A program made the translations under genes and the position numbers. 56,001 nucleotides of DNA, from NCBI GenBank assembly GCA_012838035.1, contig DUQB01000081.1:1-56001 (forward strand), written 5' to 3'. The DNA comes from Bacillota bacterium (GTDB lineage: Bacteria; Bacillota; Limnochordia; DTU080). Shown piece by piece: positions 46,662 to 56,001 of the stretch. Below the pieces are notes generated by a model. That model worked only from the letters and a program-made list of their open reading frames with translations. It made no database searches and was not told the origin of the DNA. Position 1 is the stretch's first letter. Each line of letters starts with the position of its first letter.

Positions 46662-47390
46662 ATGGCAGGCGGATTCATCAGCCGAAACAGTACCGTTTTA
46701 CGTCAAGCCTTTCGCAGCTCATACGAGCAGTTGGGATTAACGATTACGATCAGCGTCATCTGGTTCTTGGCGGCCGCCATACCGGCCGCTTATATGCTAT
46801 ACTTCATACTCGTGGTCATGGCAGGCGGCAAGCTGAACATTTTATTACCGCTCATACTGTTTTGGTTGACGGTCACCTTTTTGTACGGACCGGTAACGGC
46901 CATGGCCTATGCAATAGCCGGGGACATGATCAATGCGGCTGAAATAGCTCCGTCTTCCTTGTGGAGAGCATTTACCAGACACTATAAAGCGGCTGCCGCG
47001 GTGACCGGAGCCATGGCGATCATCTTGATCATTCTTGCCGTCGACGTGGTCGTCTACCTGCAGAATCCCACCACCCTAAACGTGTTTTTAACGATATTTT
47101 TACTCTACCTGATGGTGTTCTGGTTTTTGATGTCCGCGTACATCTATCCCTTGATCACGTATAAGTACGGCAGTGTTTTGCAGACACTGAAGCAGGCCGC
47201 TCTACTCACGTTGGACAATATGGCGCTGACTTTATTGGTGGCGGTGGAAGTGCTTGTCGTCGGTCTTGCCTGTATCTTCTTCATATTACCGGTGCCGGCC
47301 TATTTGGGCGGGACCGTCGCGTTGTTACATACTGCCGCATTCAAGGCTATCCTGACGAAGTACGAGAAAAAACCGCAGCCTGCCGATTAG
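46662..47390 (+). CDS. Multi-pass membrane protein
   Basis: 242 aa with several hydrophobic helices; ggaggggg RBS before ATG. Confidence 0.75.
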   Translation: MAGGFISRNSTVLRQAFRSSYEQLGLTITISVIWFLAAAIPAAYMLYFILVVMAGGKLNILLPLILFWLTVTFLYGPVTAMAYAIAGDMINAAEIAPSSLWRAFTRHYKAAAAVTGAMAIILIILAVDVVVYLQNPTTLNVFLTIFLLYLMVFWFLMSAYIYPLITYKYGSVLQTLKQAALLTLDNMALTLLVAVEVLVVGLACIFFILPVPAYLGGTVALLHTAAFKAILTKYEKKPQPAD

Positions 47391-47597
47391 GGCGAGCCGG
47401 CAGTAGTAGGCGACGCTTCGGAGAACGCCGATTCCCACAGAGATACATACAATAGGAGCACCATCCTATTCCGGTAAATAGGCGCTCGGTTCGGTTGCGG
47501 GCAAGGTCGCGTCGGTCGCTGTTACTGGCAAGGGCGGTGCTGATCTGTTATAATACGAGTATAGTGCGGGGCCAATCGATCCCAAGGGGGGATACAG

Positions 47598-48107
47598 ATG
47601 GTCAAAATGAAAGTGAAGGTAGTCGGACTCGATCAAAGCACAATGGTACCGGTGGTTGTCATTACCGACCTGGAAGAACGTGGTTTTATCCCTATCATGA
47701 TTGGGGCTGCCGAGGCGAATGCCATCAATCAGGGTTTAGACGGTCAGAAACCGGTGCGGCCGTTGACACACGATTTGCTGCTGAACATGCTGACGGCATT
47801 GAATGCTCGACTCGATCGTGTCGTGATCAGCGATCTACGAGAAGACACTTACTACGCACATATCTATGTAAAAACAGATGCGCAAGAGCACGAAATCGAC
47901 TGCCGCCCTTCTGACGCATTGGCCTTGGCGATTCGTGCCGGATGCCCCATCTATATCTCTGAAGTTGTGGCTAAGAAAGCTTTGATCACCAATAAAGCGC
48001 CTGAGGCGGATAGTCCAAAGCCGATTGATGATGACGAGATCGCAGCGTTCCGGCGCTTTCTGGATGACGCTACGCCGGATGATTTTCTCAAGAACCTGCA
48101 AGGTTAG
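47598..48107 (+). CDS. Bifunctional nuclease (BFN/DUF151) family protein
   Basis: VVVITDLEERGFIPIMIGAAEANAI...RPLTHDLLLNML...EIDCRPSDALALAIRAGCPIYISE. Confidence 0.93.
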   Translation: MVKMKVKVVGLDQSTMVPVVVITDLEERGFIPIMIGAAEANAINQGLDGQKPVRPLTHDLLLNMLTALNARLDRVVISDLREDTYYAHIYVKTDAQEHEIDCRPSDALALAIRAGCPIYISEVVAKKALITNKAPEADSPKPIDDDEIAAFRRFLDDATPDDFLKNLQG

Positions 48108-48131
48108 CGCTAAAGAGTATACTGCGACGCC

Positions 48132-48155
48132 AAGCCCCGGTTGTTGCCGGGGCTT
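48132..48155 (+). terminator. Rho-independent terminator
   Basis: AAGCCCCGG-ttgttg-CCGGGGCTT T. Confidence 0.85.
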
Positions 48156-48682
48156 TCAACTGTACTCCCGACTAAACGTTTATCTGCGACTTTCCGACAA
48201 ATAGTCCGACATAGGACTAAACAAACAAGGATAGGCTGTTGTGATTTTGGGGCATACTATGACGGATTTGACTCACTCCTCCCGTCTAGGAGGTCTTTCG
48301 GCGCTGCCGTTCACATCGTTTTTAGACAACCTTTGCCCGATTTTATCACCTTGCATGCATAACGGTTGAAGGAGAATCAGTTATAGAAGCCGAATTGATG
48401 TTGTGCACGCGCAGTCTTCGTGATATACATATACCGGATGCGCATACGGCGCGAGAATTCACATGTCAAGCCATGTATGGTTCAAAGCCGCCCTTGCTTA
48501 AGATAGTTTTCGGTTTGCCGGCATTAAGCGTGCCGCGTCATCCCTCTTTTCACAAGCCTTAATCGATATCAATATCCTACATTAGCCAATACCACGCATA
48601 CCGGATGTCATCATGTGCGTTATCCCATCGATAAACACTCTGAGACAACCTACGCAATTACCCGCGGGAGGCATATACGTAC

Positions 48683-49954
48683 GTGAATATTGCTGATTTA
48701 CAAGACAAAACCAACTCGGAGTTACACGAAATAGCCAAAGAGATGAGCATCGGCGGATACTCCAAGTTGCGGAAAAAAGAACTGATTTTGCGGATATTGG
48801 AGGCGGAGTGCGAGCGTGAAGGTTTCATGCTGGCGCAAGGCGTGTTGGAGATTCTGCCTGAAGGGTATGGATTCCTCAGACGTCGTAACTACACCCCCAG
48901 CAATGAAGATGTATATGTTTCGCCTTCACAAATCCGGCGGTTCAACTTACGCACCGGAGACCTCGTGCTCGGTCAGGTGCGTCCTCCCAAAGATAGTGAA
49001 CGGTATCATGCACTGTTGCGGGTTAAAGGCGTCAACATGCAGAACCCTGAATCTGCTACCCATCGCCCCAACTTCGACGATCTCACGCCGATCTATCCCA
49101 ATCAGCGCTTGCGCTTGGAAATGACCGACCATAAGGATGTGGCCACGCGTCTCATCGATGTTGTGGCTCCTTTAGGGAAAGGGCAGCGGGGCATGATTGT
49201 GGCTCCTCCCAAGGCCGGCAAAACTACGGTGTTAAAAAAACTAGCCAACAGCATCAGTACCAACTATCCCGAGGTGGAGCTGTTGGTGCTGCTTATTGAT
49301 GAGCGCCCTGAGGAAGTGACGGATATGGAGCGCTCCGTAGTAGGCGAAGTCATCAGTTCCACGTTTGATATGCCGCCGGACAACCATGTGCGGGTTGCCG
49401 ACATTGTTTTGGAGCGTGCGAAACGTTTGGTGGAACATGGGAATGATGTCGTGATTTTACTCGATTCCATCACTCGTCTGGCCAGAGCGCATAACCTGAT
49501 AGTACCCCCATCGGGTCGAACCTTGTCGGGCGGCGTAGATCCTGCCGCCTTACACAGACCTAAGCGATTCTTCGGCGCGGCTCGCAACATCGAAGAAGGC
49601 GGTAGTCTTACCATCTTGGCCACGGCCTTAGTGGAAACAGGCAGCCGGATGGACGAGGTTATTTACGAAGAGTTCAAGGGAACAGGCAATATGGAGTTGC
49701 ACCTTGACCGCCGTTTAGCCGAGCGTCGCATATTCCCCGCAATTGAGATTTATAAGTCCGGTACACGCAAAGAGGAGCTGCTTTTCTCCGAGCAAGAGCT
49801 GGAGATGGCGTTCATTTTGCGTAAGACGCTGGCATCGCTGGGGACGGCTGAAACGACTGATCTACTTATCGATCGGCTGACTCATACGAAGTCAAATGCG
49901 GAGTTCATGAAAATAGTCTTGGAGTCGCCCCTTGCCGAAAGCGTGCGCTCATAA
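48683..49954 (+). CDS. rho: Transcription termination factor Rho
   Basis: [44 protein letters not shown], RDxxGG-like [53 protein letters not shown]. Confidence 0.97.
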   Translation: MNIADLQDKTNSELHEIAKEMSIGGYSKLRKKELILRILEAECEREGFMLAQGVLEILPEGYGFLRRRNYTPSNEDVYVSPSQIRRFNLRTGDLVLGQVRPPKDSERYHALLRVKGVNMQNPESATHRPNFDDLTPIYPNQRLRLEMTDHKDVATRLIDVVAPLGKGQRGMIVAPPKAGKTTVLKKLANSISTNYPEVELLVLLIDERPEEVTDMERSVVGEVISSTFDMPPDNHVRVADIVLERAKRLVEHGNDVVILLDSITRLARAHNLIVPPSGRTLSGGVDPAALHRPKRFFGAARNIEEGGSLTILATALVETGSRMDEVIYEEFKGTGNMELHLDRRLAERRIFPAIEIYKSGTRKEELLFSEQELEMAFILRKTLASLGTAETTDLLIDRLTHTKSNAEFMKIVLESPLAESVRS

Positions 49955-50122
49955 CGTTTTAGTTGGGTTTAAACGTGAAAAAGATGCGTCATAGGCATGA
50001 CATGAAGATGAAATAATGCGCCGCAGCCATTCTAAGTTGCACGCGGGAAGGAAAAAACGATAGCGTGTAGAAAGAGTCGTGGATTAGGTCCGTATTGGAC
50101 TCCGGATAGCGGAGGATGATAG

Positions 50123-51244
50123 ATGCGTGTTAGGTTCAGTAGTCCCGCTGTTTTGCTTATAGGTCTTTGCATGATCAGTGCGCTCACGTTGGGCGGTACG
50201 CCGCCGTCGAGCGGAACATATAATGATGATGAAATAAATGAAACATATCCGGAACCATCCGGTGGACAAGGTGTGGGAGATGCCGCTCCAACAGGGCACA
50301 AGGCCGGGATGGTATTCGGCCTTCCCTCTATGATGGCAAGCGTAGGCCCCGTTCCCTTGCAAATACAGTTGCTGAGCGTCAGCTCCAACGCACTGGAAAG
50401 CGGCAAGTCTTTATTTAAGATGCTGGGCGAAAAGAAGTCCATCAGTGCTGCGGTTACGTCAAAAGACGGCAATGGGGCGGTCGGACAGGCAAAGCAAGAT
50501 TCTAAACCTGTCTATTTGGTGCACACGGTACAAAGCGGAGAAACACTCTCCAGTATCGCTAAGAAATATGGTATCTCCACTCAAACGTTGATTAATGTCA
50601 ACACCTTGGCCAGCGCCAACAAGCTGAAAGTTGGGCAAAAGCTTAATGTAATCACCGTGGACGGTTTGCTTTATACGGTTAAGCAAGGTGAAAGCTTATG
50701 GGATATCGCCAGACGCTATAAGGTCGATATCGACAAGGTTATTGAGGTCAACGGATTAACGAGTCCTGAGAAATTACAACCCAAACAGATGATCGTGCTG
50801 CCGGGCGCGAAGCCGCCGGCGACGACGACTGCCGGTTCCAGCGCTCCTGCTCTCGTATCGGCGAAAGGTGCTCTGCAAAAGGCCTTCGACTGGCCTGTCC
50901 AAGGGCGTATTTCCAGCGGTTACGGTTCGCGTTGGGGAAGCATGCACTATGGTATCGATATTGCGGTCGGCACGGGTACGCCCGTACGTGCGGCAGCCGC
51001 CGGCAAAGTCACCTTTGCGGGTTGGAATGGCTCATACGGTTATTTGGTTAAAATAGACCACGGGAACGGCGTGGAGACTCGTTACGCGCACAACAGCACA
51101 TTGTTGGTGAAGGCCGGACAACAGGTGAACCGAGGTTCTGTAATCGCTCGTAGCGGTAATACAGGTAGATCCACCGGTCCGCATGTTCACTTTGAAATTC
51201 GCCTGAACGGTAAAGCATACAACCCGCTGTCATACTTGCGGTAA
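50123..51244 (+). CDS. M23 family peptidase with two LysM domains
   Basis: VHTVQSGETLSSIAKKYGISTQTLINVN, YTVKQGESLWDIARRYKVDIDKVIEVN, HYGIDIAVGTGTPVRAAAAGKVTFAGWNG...GPHVHFEIR. Confidence 0.95.
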   Translation: MRVRFSSPAVLLIGLCMISALTLGGTPPSSGTYNDDEINETYPEPSGGQGVGDAAPTGHKAGMVFGLPSMMASVGPVPLQIQLLSVSSNALESGKSLFKMLGEKKSISAAVTSKDGNGAVGQAKQDSKPVYLVHTVQSGETLSSIAKKYGISTQTLINVNTLASANKLKVGQKLNVITVDGLLYTVKQGESLWDIARRYKVDIDKVIEVNGLTSPEKLQPKQMIVLPGAKPPATTTAGSSAPALVSAKGALQKAFDWPVQGRISSGYGSRWGSMHYGIDIAVGTGTPVRAAAAGKVTFAGWNGSYGYLVKIDHGNGVETRYAHNSTLLVKAGQQVNRGSVIARSGNTGRSTGPHVHFEIRLNGKAYNPLSYLR

Positions 51245-51343
51245 TGCAAATGGTGTTGTTGAATCCTGACTAACGTGGTATGATCTTGTGGTGTGATCCT
51301 AAAGAGTATTCTGCCTAAACGGTGTAACGAGAGGTGAACTGCC

Positions 51344-51547
51344 TTGAAAGAGGGCATCCATCCCAAGTATCAGAGGACGACGGTAACGTGCGCTTGTGGG
51401 GAATCCTTCGAGACCGGTTCTACTGTCGAGAATCTGCGTGTGGAAATTTGCTCCAAGTGCCACCCTTTCTTTACGGGAGCACGCCAAAAGCTCGTCGACA
51501 CAACTGGTCGCGTAGAGCGCTTCCGCAGGAAGTATTCATTGGAGTAA
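51344..51547 (+). CDS. rpmE: 50S ribosomal protein L31 (Cys-containing type)
   Basis: [67 protein letters not shown] start. Confidence 0.97.
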   Translation: MKEGIHPKYQRTTVTCACGESFETGSTVENLRVEICSKCHPFFTGARQKLVDTTGRVERFRRKYSLE

Positions 51548-51598
51548 AAATACGGACACTCCGGAACTTAAAAGGGAACGGATTTTCATTGACGATGG

Positions 51599-51625
51599 AG
51601 ACAGGCTAAACCGACCTGTCTTTTT
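51599..51625 (+). terminator. Terminator after rpmE
   Basis: AGACAGG-ctaaaccga-CCTGTCT TTTT. Confidence 0.8.
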
Positions 51626-51667
51626 CGTCGTTCGGCTTGTGGCGCCGCTGTGAGGTAATGAATAGCG

Positions 51668-52648
51668 ATGTGGTCTATTGGCGATATACAAATGAAGTAT
51701 CCTGTGGTGTTGGCTCCAATGGCCGGAGTTACCGATCTGCCCTTTCGCTTGATCGTGAAGGAGTTCGGCTGCGCTTTGGTCTTCGGCCAGTTGGTAAGCG
51801 CTAATGCCATACGATATGGGAACAAGAAAACCGATGTACTGTTACAGATTGCGGAACAGGAGCGTCCGGTAGGGTTGCAGCTATTCGGCTCCGATCCTGC
51901 GGCGATGGCTGCGGCGGCTCGCTATGTGGCGGATTTCCATCCCGATATCATCGATGTGAACTTAGGGTGTCCGGCGCCAAAGGTCGTAGATAACGGTGAC
52001 GGATGCGCGCTGATGCGAGACCCGGTCAAAGCGGCAGAAGTAGTCCGAGCTGTTGTAAAAGCCGTAGATATTCCCGTAACGGTCAAAATCCGCAAGGGGT
52101 GGGATGATCAAAGCGTTACGGCAGTGGAGATCGCCCAGCGTGTGGAGCAGGTAGGCGTCTGCGCCGTTACGATTCACGGCCGAACGCGGCAACAGTTTTA
52201 CGGCGGCAACGCCGACTGGGACATTATAGCCGCAGTACGAGAAGCCGTGAGTATTCCGGTCATCGGCAACGGCGACGTTCGCACGCCTGAGGATGTGACG
52301 GCGATGATGCGACGGACCGGTTGCACGGCCGTTATGGTCGGTCGCGCCGCTTTGGGCAATCCATGGCTGTTTCGTCGGATCGTGCAGTATCTTGAACATG
52401 GCGTCTATGACGCCGACCCCACGGATACGGAAAAAGTAGCCATGGCCATTCGTCATCTGCGGATGGCGTTGGAGATGAAGGGCGATCATGCGGTATATGA
52501 GATGCGTAAGCATCTGGCTTGGTATCTGAAGGGAGTGCCGAACGCAAATAAGGTGAAGCAGGTCATCATGAGTATTGACGCTGCAGACGCGGTTTTTCAG
52601 GTGTTATATGAGCTGTTGGAACAGTTGGCGACTGTGGAAGAAGCATAA
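51668..52648 (+). CDS. dusB: tRNA-dihydrouridine synthase
   Basis: YPVVLAPMAGVTDLPFRLIVKEFG, QLFGSDPAAMAAAARYV, IDVNLGCPAPKVVDNGDGCALMRDP, HGRTRQQFYGGNADWD. Confidence 0.95.
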   Translation: MWSIGDIQMKYPVVLAPMAGVTDLPFRLIVKEFGCALVFGQLVSANAIRYGNKKTDVLLQIAEQERPVGLQLFGSDPAAMAAAARYVADFHPDIIDVNLGCPAPKVVDNGDGCALMRDPVKAAEVVRAVVKAVDIPVTVKIRKGWDDQSVTAVEIAQRVEQVGVCAVTIHGRTRQQFYGGNADWDIIAAVREAVSIPVIGNGDVRTPEDVTAMMRRTGCTAVMVGRAALGNPWLFRRIVQYLEHGVYDADPTDTEKVAMAIRHLRMALEMKGDHAVYEMRKHLAWYLKGVPNANKVKQVIMSIDAADAVFQVLYELLEQLATVEEA

Positions 52649-52796
52649 TTTCAGGCAGTTGACGGCTCGGATGCTCCGTTGCCATTGCGTGTAATCGTCT
52701 GGCGCGCTCTGCTTGCATGAGCGCATACACCAAGCTCTTGCCTATGGCGGTCGTGGCTTATTCGGAAGTCTGTCGGATTCAGCAAACAAAGGATGC

Positions 52797-52825
52797 TTGC
52801 TGATGTTGGGGGGACCTGTTACAAT
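52797..52825 (+). promoter_or_regulatory. Promoter of the HTH/dehydrogenase operon
   Basis: TTGCTG (52797-52802), 17 nt, TACAAT (52820-52825), followed by tandem GTTGTGCACA. Confidence 0.5.
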
Positions 52826-52827
52826 AA

Positions 52828-52851
52828 GTTGTGCACAGAGTTGTGCACAAC
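52828..52851 (+). repeat. Tandem/palindromic operator candidate GTTGTGCACA-ga-GTTGTGCACAAC
   Basis: Two identical 10-mers in 12-bp register; the second lies in the palindrome GTTGTGCACAAC. Confidence 0.7.
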
Positions 52852-52884
52852 CCGGTCGCCGGCGTTATATAGGAGGGATAAAAG

Positions 52885-53427
52885 ATGGATCTGCTGCGTA
52901 TCGGCGATAAACTGATCAGTCGTAGCAAGATCGCACGTTTCATCGATGCCATCCTTCAGTTGCGCATTCAGGGCGCATCGCAACAGGAAGTCGCGAATGA
53001 GTTGCGTGTCGACCGTGCGTTCGTATCGCGGTTGGAAACCTTGGGAGAGGTGCGCAAGGGCGGTCGCATAGCCATCGTAGGTTTTCCTATCGGGAACAGA
53101 GACGAGATTCTGCAAGTCGCCCAGGAGGAAGGCGTTGATTACTGCCTGATACTGACGGATAAAGAACGTTGGGATTGGCCGAATCGCCTGAGCGGCGCCG
53201 AGGTGGTGAACCAATTGTTCGATCTCATCTCGGAGATTAAGGAGTACGATAATGTCATTTTTATCGGCTCAGATAAGCGGATTCGGTTGGTGGAGACCAT
53301 TTTGGGGCGAGACATGGTTGTAGCCGTTCAGATTGGCACATCTCCCATTAAAGCGGACGTAACGCTTGATCCTGACTACATGCGGGAAGTGATACACCGT
53401 CTGAAGACCGAGTCCGAGTCGGTATGA
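52885..53427 (+). CDS. HTH-containing transcriptional regulator-like protein
   Basis: AILQLRIQGASQQEVANELRVDRAFVSRLETLGEVRKGGRIAIVGFPIGNRDEI; helix-turn-helix then a C-terminal alpha/beta region. Confidence 0.7.
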   Translation: MDLLRIGDKLISRSKIARFIDAILQLRIQGASQQEVANELRVDRAFVSRLETLGEVRKGGRIAIVGFPIGNRDEILQVAQEEGVDYCLILTDKERWDWPNRLSGAEVVNQLFDLISEIKEYDNVIFIGSDKRIRLVETILGRDMVVAVQIGTSPIKADVTLDPDYMREVIHRLKTESESV

Positions 53428-53477
53428 ACCAAACCAATCGCATCTAGGCAACAGCATTCTGATGGGGGGGACATCCT

Positions 53478-54392
53478 CTGAAACACGTAGTGAGCGTAAG
53501 TATCGGTTCATCAAGCCGGAACCATCGGTATGAGGCGGAGATCCTCGGAGAACCTGTTCTCATAGAACGCATCGGCACCGATGGTGACATTGACAAAGCC
53601 ATCAAGCTGATGCAGGAGCTGGACGGCAAGGTGGACGCTTTTGGTATGGGCGGCATCGATATATGGCTGTTTTCCGGCACACGGCGGTACGCATTTCGCG
53701 ATGCCAAGCGCATATTGGCTGCAGTGCGCCATACGCCCATCCTTGACGGCAGCGGCTTAAAGAATTCATTGGAGGCTTGGGTGGTAAACTACATCGATAG
53801 CGACGGTGGTATCCCGCTGAAGGGAAAGCGTGTAATGATGACCGCCTCGGTCGATCGTAACGGCATGACCAAAGCTCTTAACGCTTTAGGTTGCCAAATG
53901 CTCTACGGCGACCTTGGATTCGGCGTAGGACTACCGATCAAAATCCAAAGCCCTAAAGTGATGGATGTCGTGGCCGGCATGCTGTTGCCGTTATTTGTAC
54001 AGCTGCCCTTTAAATGGTTATATCCCACAGGCGAGAAACAACTGGATTCGACCCCGCGCTATGGCGGCTGGTTCGCATGGGCGGACGTCATTGCCGGCGA
54101 TTTCCTGTATATTTGGCGCTATATGCCGGAGCGTCTGGACGGCAAGATCATCATTACCAATACCGTTACGCCGGAAAACGTCAGCGAGCTTAAGAAACGC
54201 GGAGTAGCCTACCTGGTTACCACAACGCCCAACTTGGGCGGCCGCTCGTTCGGTACCAACGTCATTGAGGCCGTGTTAGTGGCTGTTTCCGGTAAGCGAC
54301 CTGAGGAACTGAACGGTGATGATTATCTTAGATTAATGCGCGATGTTGGTTTTACTCCGCGCATTGAGCAGCTAAACGGCAGGACGGCTTAA
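53478..54392 (+). CDS. Quinate 5-dehydrogenase-like protein
   Basis: (MKHV)VSVSIGSSSRNHRYEAEILGEPVLIERIGTDGDIDKAI...; the CTG at 53478 is 7 nt after GGGGGG; the track start is GTG 53490. Confidence 0.65.
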   Translation: MKHVVSVSIGSSSRNHRYEAEILGEPVLIERIGTDGDIDKAIKLMQELDGKVDAFGMGGIDIWLFSGTRRYAFRDAKRILAAVRHTPILDGSGLKNSLEAWVVNYIDSDGGIPLKGKRVMMTASVDRNGMTKALNALGCQMLYGDLGFGVGLPIKIQSPKVMDVVAGMLLPLFVQLPFKWLYPTGEKQLDSTPRYGGWFAWADVIAGDFLYIWRYMPERLDGKIIITNTVTPENVSELKKRGVAYLVTTTPNLGGRSFGTNVIEAVLVAVSGKRPEELNGDDYLRLMRDVGFTPRIEQLNGRTA

Positions 54393-54499
54393 GACCTACG
54401 GTCGGAAGCATTGTGCGGCGCGAGTTGAGCCGAACACGATGGTGCCTTTCGGCAGGCATGTTGATAAGGAGTACTCACATCCATTCAGGAGGTCCCAGG

Positions 54500-55636
54500 T
54501 TGCAAAAATTCGGATTTATTATCCACCCCATTGATGTAAAGGACGTAGCACGCAAATTTGCGGTGGCCAGTCGCTTTCCCGATCATGTGATTGAGAGAGT
54601 TCTGCCGTTGGTCCCTGCGTTGACTACTTCACATATCACAGGTGTACAGTCGCTTAACGGCGCCAAGGCGGAGGGTTGGTTCGTCAGCGTCCCGCTTACA
54701 CCTAGGCTCATGATGGAGAAACTGCCGGAAGCCAAGGTCATCAAGCGCATCATTTCAGCCGGTCGCAAGGCGGCCGACCAGGGGGCTAAGATCGTCGGTC
54801 TCGGCGCGTTTACGTCTGTGGTCGGCGATGCCGGGATTACGGTGGCGAACAACCTGGATATTGCGGTCACCACCGGTAATACCTTTACGGCCGCTACGGC
54901 GTTGATGGGTATCGAGTACGCGGCGCAGCGGTTGGAGATCGATTTAAGCAGGCAAACTATTGCCGTTCTGGGCGCTTCAGGTTCCATAGGAAAGGCCTGT
55001 GCGCGCATCCTTGCACAAAAGGGCATGCAGGTGACGATTGTGGCCAGAGACCGTAGCCGATTGGAAGAGCTGGCCCGTTTGATTCATGAGGAATCAGGCG
55101 CGGATGTACGCATCGAAACCGATTTGTCTGCTGCCGTGCGTTCTGCAGGCGTAGTCGTCGCCGTCACCAGTGCGATGGAAGCAGTGATCGATGCAGGCGA
55201 TATTCGTCCGGGAGCCATCGTGTGTGATGTAAGCCGTCCTCGCAACGTATCGAAGGCCGTCGCCCAGCAACGGCAGGATGTACTGGTATTTGAGGGCGGC
55301 GTTGTTTCGGTGCCGGGTCAAGTTGATTTCGGCCTGAACTTCGGATTTCCCCCGGGAACCTCCTATGCCTGTATGGCCGAGACAATGATTCTGGCGCTGG
55401 AGGGCAGATATGAGAACTATAGCTTGGGACGGGATTTGGATGTGGCTAAGGTAAGGGAGATTTCGGCGTTGGCCGAGAAGCACGGTTTTAAACTGGCCGG
55501 CTTACGCAGTTTCGAAGCTGCGGTTACCAATGCCGCGTTCGAAAAGGTGAAGGCGCAACTGCATCTGCAGAAACGTAAAACGCCCTTCCTGGAAGAAAGA
55601 CCCGTTGGTACGGCATACGGCGGCAAAACGCCGTAA
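54500..55636 (+). CDS. Shikimate dehydrogenase / acyl-ACP reductase (AAR)-like Rossmann protein
   Basis: KIVGLGAFTSVVGDAG...VTTGNTFTAATALMGIEYAAQRLEIDLSRQTIAVLGASGSIGKACARILA...ACMAETMILALEGRYENYSLGRDLDVAKVREISALAEKHGF; TTG 54500 after AGGAGGT. Confidence 0.75.
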   Translation: MQKFGFIIHPIDVKDVARKFAVASRFPDHVIERVLPLVPALTTSHITGVQSLNGAKAEGWFVSVPLTPRLMMEKLPEAKVIKRIISAGRKAADQGAKIVGLGAFTSVVGDAGITVANNLDIAVTTGNTFTAATALMGIEYAAQRLEIDLSRQTIAVLGASGSIGKACARILAQKGMQVTIVARDRSRLEELARLIHEESGADVRIETDLSAAVRSAGVVVAVTSAMEAVIDAGDIRPGAIVCDVSRPRNVSKAVAQQRQDVLVFEGGVVSVPGQVDFGLNFGFPPGTSYACMAETMILALEGRYENYSLGRDLDVAKVREISALAEKHGFKLAGLRSFEAAVTNAAFEKVKAQLHLQKRKTPFLEERPVGTAYGGKTP

Positions 55637-55959
55637 TTGTCGTGTTAGACCGGCTCTGTTGCTTAAGAACGATGAATCTGTTTGGCTCTTGGGAATTATT
55701 GCATCATAATTCGTAACGTCCCACCAGGACTTCCGGAAGGATGGGCGATAGATCGACTGCAATGATGCTTGTAGAGCAAGTTTGCATGATGTGAACTTAT
55801 TGCGAGTTTATTCGAAAATTATGTCAGACAATTTTCGCGTAATAACGCGATTCGCGGTTTTACGCATGATATAGGCTTTTTCCGGGGTAAGAAGAAAAAC
55901 CCCACACCCGTCGAAGGTAGTAATTGTCCAAAAAATTACAGGACGGAGTGTGAGGAAAC

Positions 55960-56001
55960 ATGTTGAATTTGGCGACTCGCTTCATCAATTATTGTAACAA
56001 A
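55960..56001 (+). CDS. Start of a CDS truncated by the window edge
   Basis: ATG after gtgaggaaac; MLNLATRFINYCNK, open to the edge. Confidence 0.35.
   Translation, partial: MLNLATRFINYCNK

Noticed and set aside
1-56001. CRISPR arrays, IS elements, rRNA operons
   Set aside because: No regularly spaced repeats, transposase motifs or rRNA signatures were seen on either strand.

Overview
Chromosomal segment of a Bacillota-like bacterium. This is judged from gene content (T-box metG, PSP1/RicT, DUF441, Rex, BFN nuclease, MoxR/DUF58/VWA block); no database search was possible. Most of the window is housekeeping: tmk-holB-PSP1-rsmI, T-box-metG-tatD, purA, rlmH-rex-ubiE/menG-polyprenyl synthase-ndk, speE-speB, rho-M23 peptidase-rpmE-dus. 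There are five tRNA genes: Val-CAC, Thr-CGT, Gly-CCC, Asp-GTC and Arg-CCG. Less ordinary regions are: (i) a partial secreted beta-helix protein on the minus strand at the left edge, absent from the ORF track; (ii) a scar at 14.6-15.3 kb next to tRNA-Val, with an integrase C-terminal remnant and an ABC-ATPase Walker-A fragment; (iii) an accessory patch at 17-22 kb with an internally deleted DUF1905-like gene and a frameshifted, degenerate macro-domain gene; (iv) an 11-kb minus-strand block (33.5-44.6 kb) of MoxR ATPase, DUF58, multi-VWA/GATase-like membrane proteins and an ABC-2-like permease without ATPase, followed by two paralogous secreted ConA-like proteins; (v) an HTH regulator / quinate-dehydrogenase-like / acyl-ACP-reductase-like gene trio at 52.8-55.6 kb with a tandem GTTGTGCACA operator candidate overlapping the start of transcription; (vi) an internal RBS+ATG inside metG just before its tRNA-binding domain. 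No CRISPR array, rRNA or intact transposon was seen.
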